This document shows positions 62,551-64,000 of a stretch of 64,000 bases of DNA, piece by piece (the stretch's first letter is position 1; each line of letters starts with the position of its first letter). The notes under the pieces were generated by a model. That model ran no database searches, was not told the origin of the DNA, and was given only the letters and a program-made list of their open reading frames with translations. The stretch is from contig NC_134368.1 in NCBI RefSeq assembly GCF_035582795.1, positions 14,738,001-14,802,000 of the forward strand, written 5' to 3'. Position numbers and translations under genes: made by a program. Source of the stretch: Mycteria americana. Its lineage: Eukaryota > Chordata > Aves > Ciconiiformes > Ciconiidae.

Positions 62551-64000
62551 CAGTAGAATGAAAATTAGTAAGAAGAAACATAGTAAGTCAATATAACCGT
62601 AGGAATGGCAAAATGAAACAAATCAAATGGCACCCGTGATGTTTTGATATGTTCCCCATTAAAATCAAGGTGCACTCGTGGAATTGCGTTTCTGATAGCA
62701 ATCTGTTTCAGTTACATTTTTCTTTGATCAGCTTTAATATACAGCCACGGAATATGAACATACAGGACAGAAAAATTATTAGGAAAAGAGGAAGTAGTAA
62801 AGAAATGTAAATTATGTTACACATCAACATATTTCTTTGCCATTGCCATGTCTCATAAAGTCAGTCTTTCCTTGTGCTTTTATTTAGAAGGATTATTTGG
62901 ATAGTGAAAAGAAGGCTGCCTGCAGGGAGGTTTTGCAGGACTATGCTGTGTGAAAATCCAAATTTGATCTTATCAAACAAATATGCTATCTTATTAGCAC
63001 TATCAAATCCTCTTACAGTGAGTAATTTTATCATATGATCTGATTTTACGACTTCCTTCAAGTTGCAAACCATCCTTCTTTGTGTTCCGTTCTTTGCCAT
63101 CTTACTATTTTTTGTATTATATGGTTGCAACTTTATTTTTTGTTGTATTTTAATTATCTGAAGTCTTTAACTGGCATGTTCAGAGCTGTTGCATTAATGA
63201 TTTAGAACAGCTATTTTTAAGAATACCTGTGAAACATGATTTTCTAACTAAAATAGTCTTAATTACAGAGTCAGATTAAATCATCCCTTTTAATGCCTCT
63301 TCAGCCTTGACTGATTGCAGCAAAGGCAAAAGTATATGTGAATATTAACTTGCTCAGGTTTTGCTGGAGTATATTGGTAATGTGTGAGCTTTTCACCCTT
63401 AGGGACCTGAGATCAAATATTTATTAGATGACACAGTAAAGTATGTTCGGTAACTTCATCCTGGTCTCTAGGGGACATTTGTCTGTATCACAGAGTCATT
63501 ACATTTGTTGAACTTGGCTCATTAGAGACCTGTGAGCAGGGCAGGCCAGGCTCGGAGGTATATCAACAGCTCTGGCCCCACTTCTGCTCTGCTGGCACAC
63601 CTCGACCAACCTCAGATCGGAAGTGGTTGACCACTGTTTTCTAAAAGGGAAATTTATTCCAATACACTGCCTGACCTTAAATTAAAAGATAGGTGAAGCT
63701 TTTTGTCTCCTTTAAAAGAATGATCTTACTGCTGTGAAGCTTGATAGGCACAGATTTTTTTCTGACAAACCCCCATTGGTCCTAAGATGGGCTTTTTGGT
63801 GTGGACACAGTCCCCTCACAACTGGAGGGCACTGTTTTGTTTTCGTGAAAACATAATTTTAGTGATTCACTCTGTAGGAAAAAAGTGTTACAGGAAACTG
63901 GATGCCAAAGGCAAGACTTTATTTGATGAAGTGTCAGCAATGCTGAAAGTTTAACGAATATAACAGTGCTTCATGGATTGCAGCCAGAGAGGAACTTGTG

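Larger units (their letters stand above)
29126..64000 (+). other. CRMP1: CRMP1 gene, 5' part (cut by right edge)
   Basis: Seven coding exons on the + strand match the order, lengths and phases I know for collapsin response mediator protein genes: two alternative first exons, then 89, 185, 165, 62 and 81 bp. The protein reads as CRMP1 rather than DPYSL2-5: the short form starts MSYQGKKSIPHIT, and the long form extension ends in a DNGQ-type junction as in human CRMP1. CRMP1 is a cytosolic phosphoprotein that forms tetramers, acts in semaphorin-3A signalling and regulates microtubules and actin in growing neurites (established family knowledge). The next expected exon (about 69 bp, EQKRILEMG-like) is not found before base 64000, so the gene is truncated by the window. 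The left boundary is an estimate from a TATA-like sequence; the true transcription start is not visible. Confidence 0.95.
60674..64000 (+). other. CRMP1: CRMP1 intron 6, 5' part
   Basis: Begins with the consensus donor GTGAGT. The next CRMP exon was looked for and not found, so the intron is at least 3,327 bases. It contains an antisense CR1 copy and an AT-rich patch. The right end of the window falls inside it. Confidence 0.75.

Noticed and set aside
60674..64000. Search for CRMP1 exon 7 (EQKRILEMG-like, about 69 bases)
   Set aside because: No matching sequence with splice borders before the window end. The exon is taken to lie to the right.

Overview
The window is vertebrate nuclear DNA, most likely from a bird. 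Three degraded or 5'-truncated CR1 LINE tails are recognisable, and no mammalian Alu or L1 was recognised. There are compact introns with GT-AG borders and two strong CpG islands in otherwise AT-rich DNA. I found no prokaryotic or viral gene set, tRNA, rRNA or CRISPR array.

The only gene I can support is the 5' part of CRMP1 (collapsin response mediator protein 1, dihydropyrimidinase-like family) on the + strand. It has two alternative first exons. Exon 1a (CDS 29536-29907, 124 codons) encodes the N-terminal extension of the long isoform. Exon 1b (CDS 33019-33057, 13 codons) encodes the start of the short isoform. Each lies in its own CpG island. Both end in phase 0, so both can join exon 2 (46492-46580), followed by exon 3 (51856-52040), exon 4 (53595-53759), exon 5 (58873-58934) and exon 6 (60593-60673). 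These encode 207 codons of the short form or 318 of the long form. From memory of the human protein (about 572 residues, short form) roughly the last 365 residues lie beyond the right edge.

Layout: 1-28200 is a gene-free, AT-rich stretch upstream of CRMP1 with scattered simple repeats, two CR1 remnants and a few candidate regulatory motifs. 28205-30560 is CpG island 1 with exon 1a. 30561-32455 holds a GC-rich composite minisatellite between the two promoters. 32455-33760 is CpG island 2 with exon 1b. 33763-46491 is the long first intron. 46492-60673 carries exons 2-6 with introns of about 1.6-5.3 kb. 60674-64000 is the start of intron 6, with an antisense CR1 copy.

The encoded protein is a cytosolic scaffold of semaphorin signalling and the cytoskeleton, not an enzyme. 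The exons show loss of residues that bind metal in the related dihydropyrimidinases. I did not find a convincing undescribed system. The most useful leads are the arrangement of two promoters around a minisatellite, a very poor donor site at exon 2, an open reading frame running through the short isoform's 5' leader, and a hairpin-forming cluster of forkhead-like motifs upstream.
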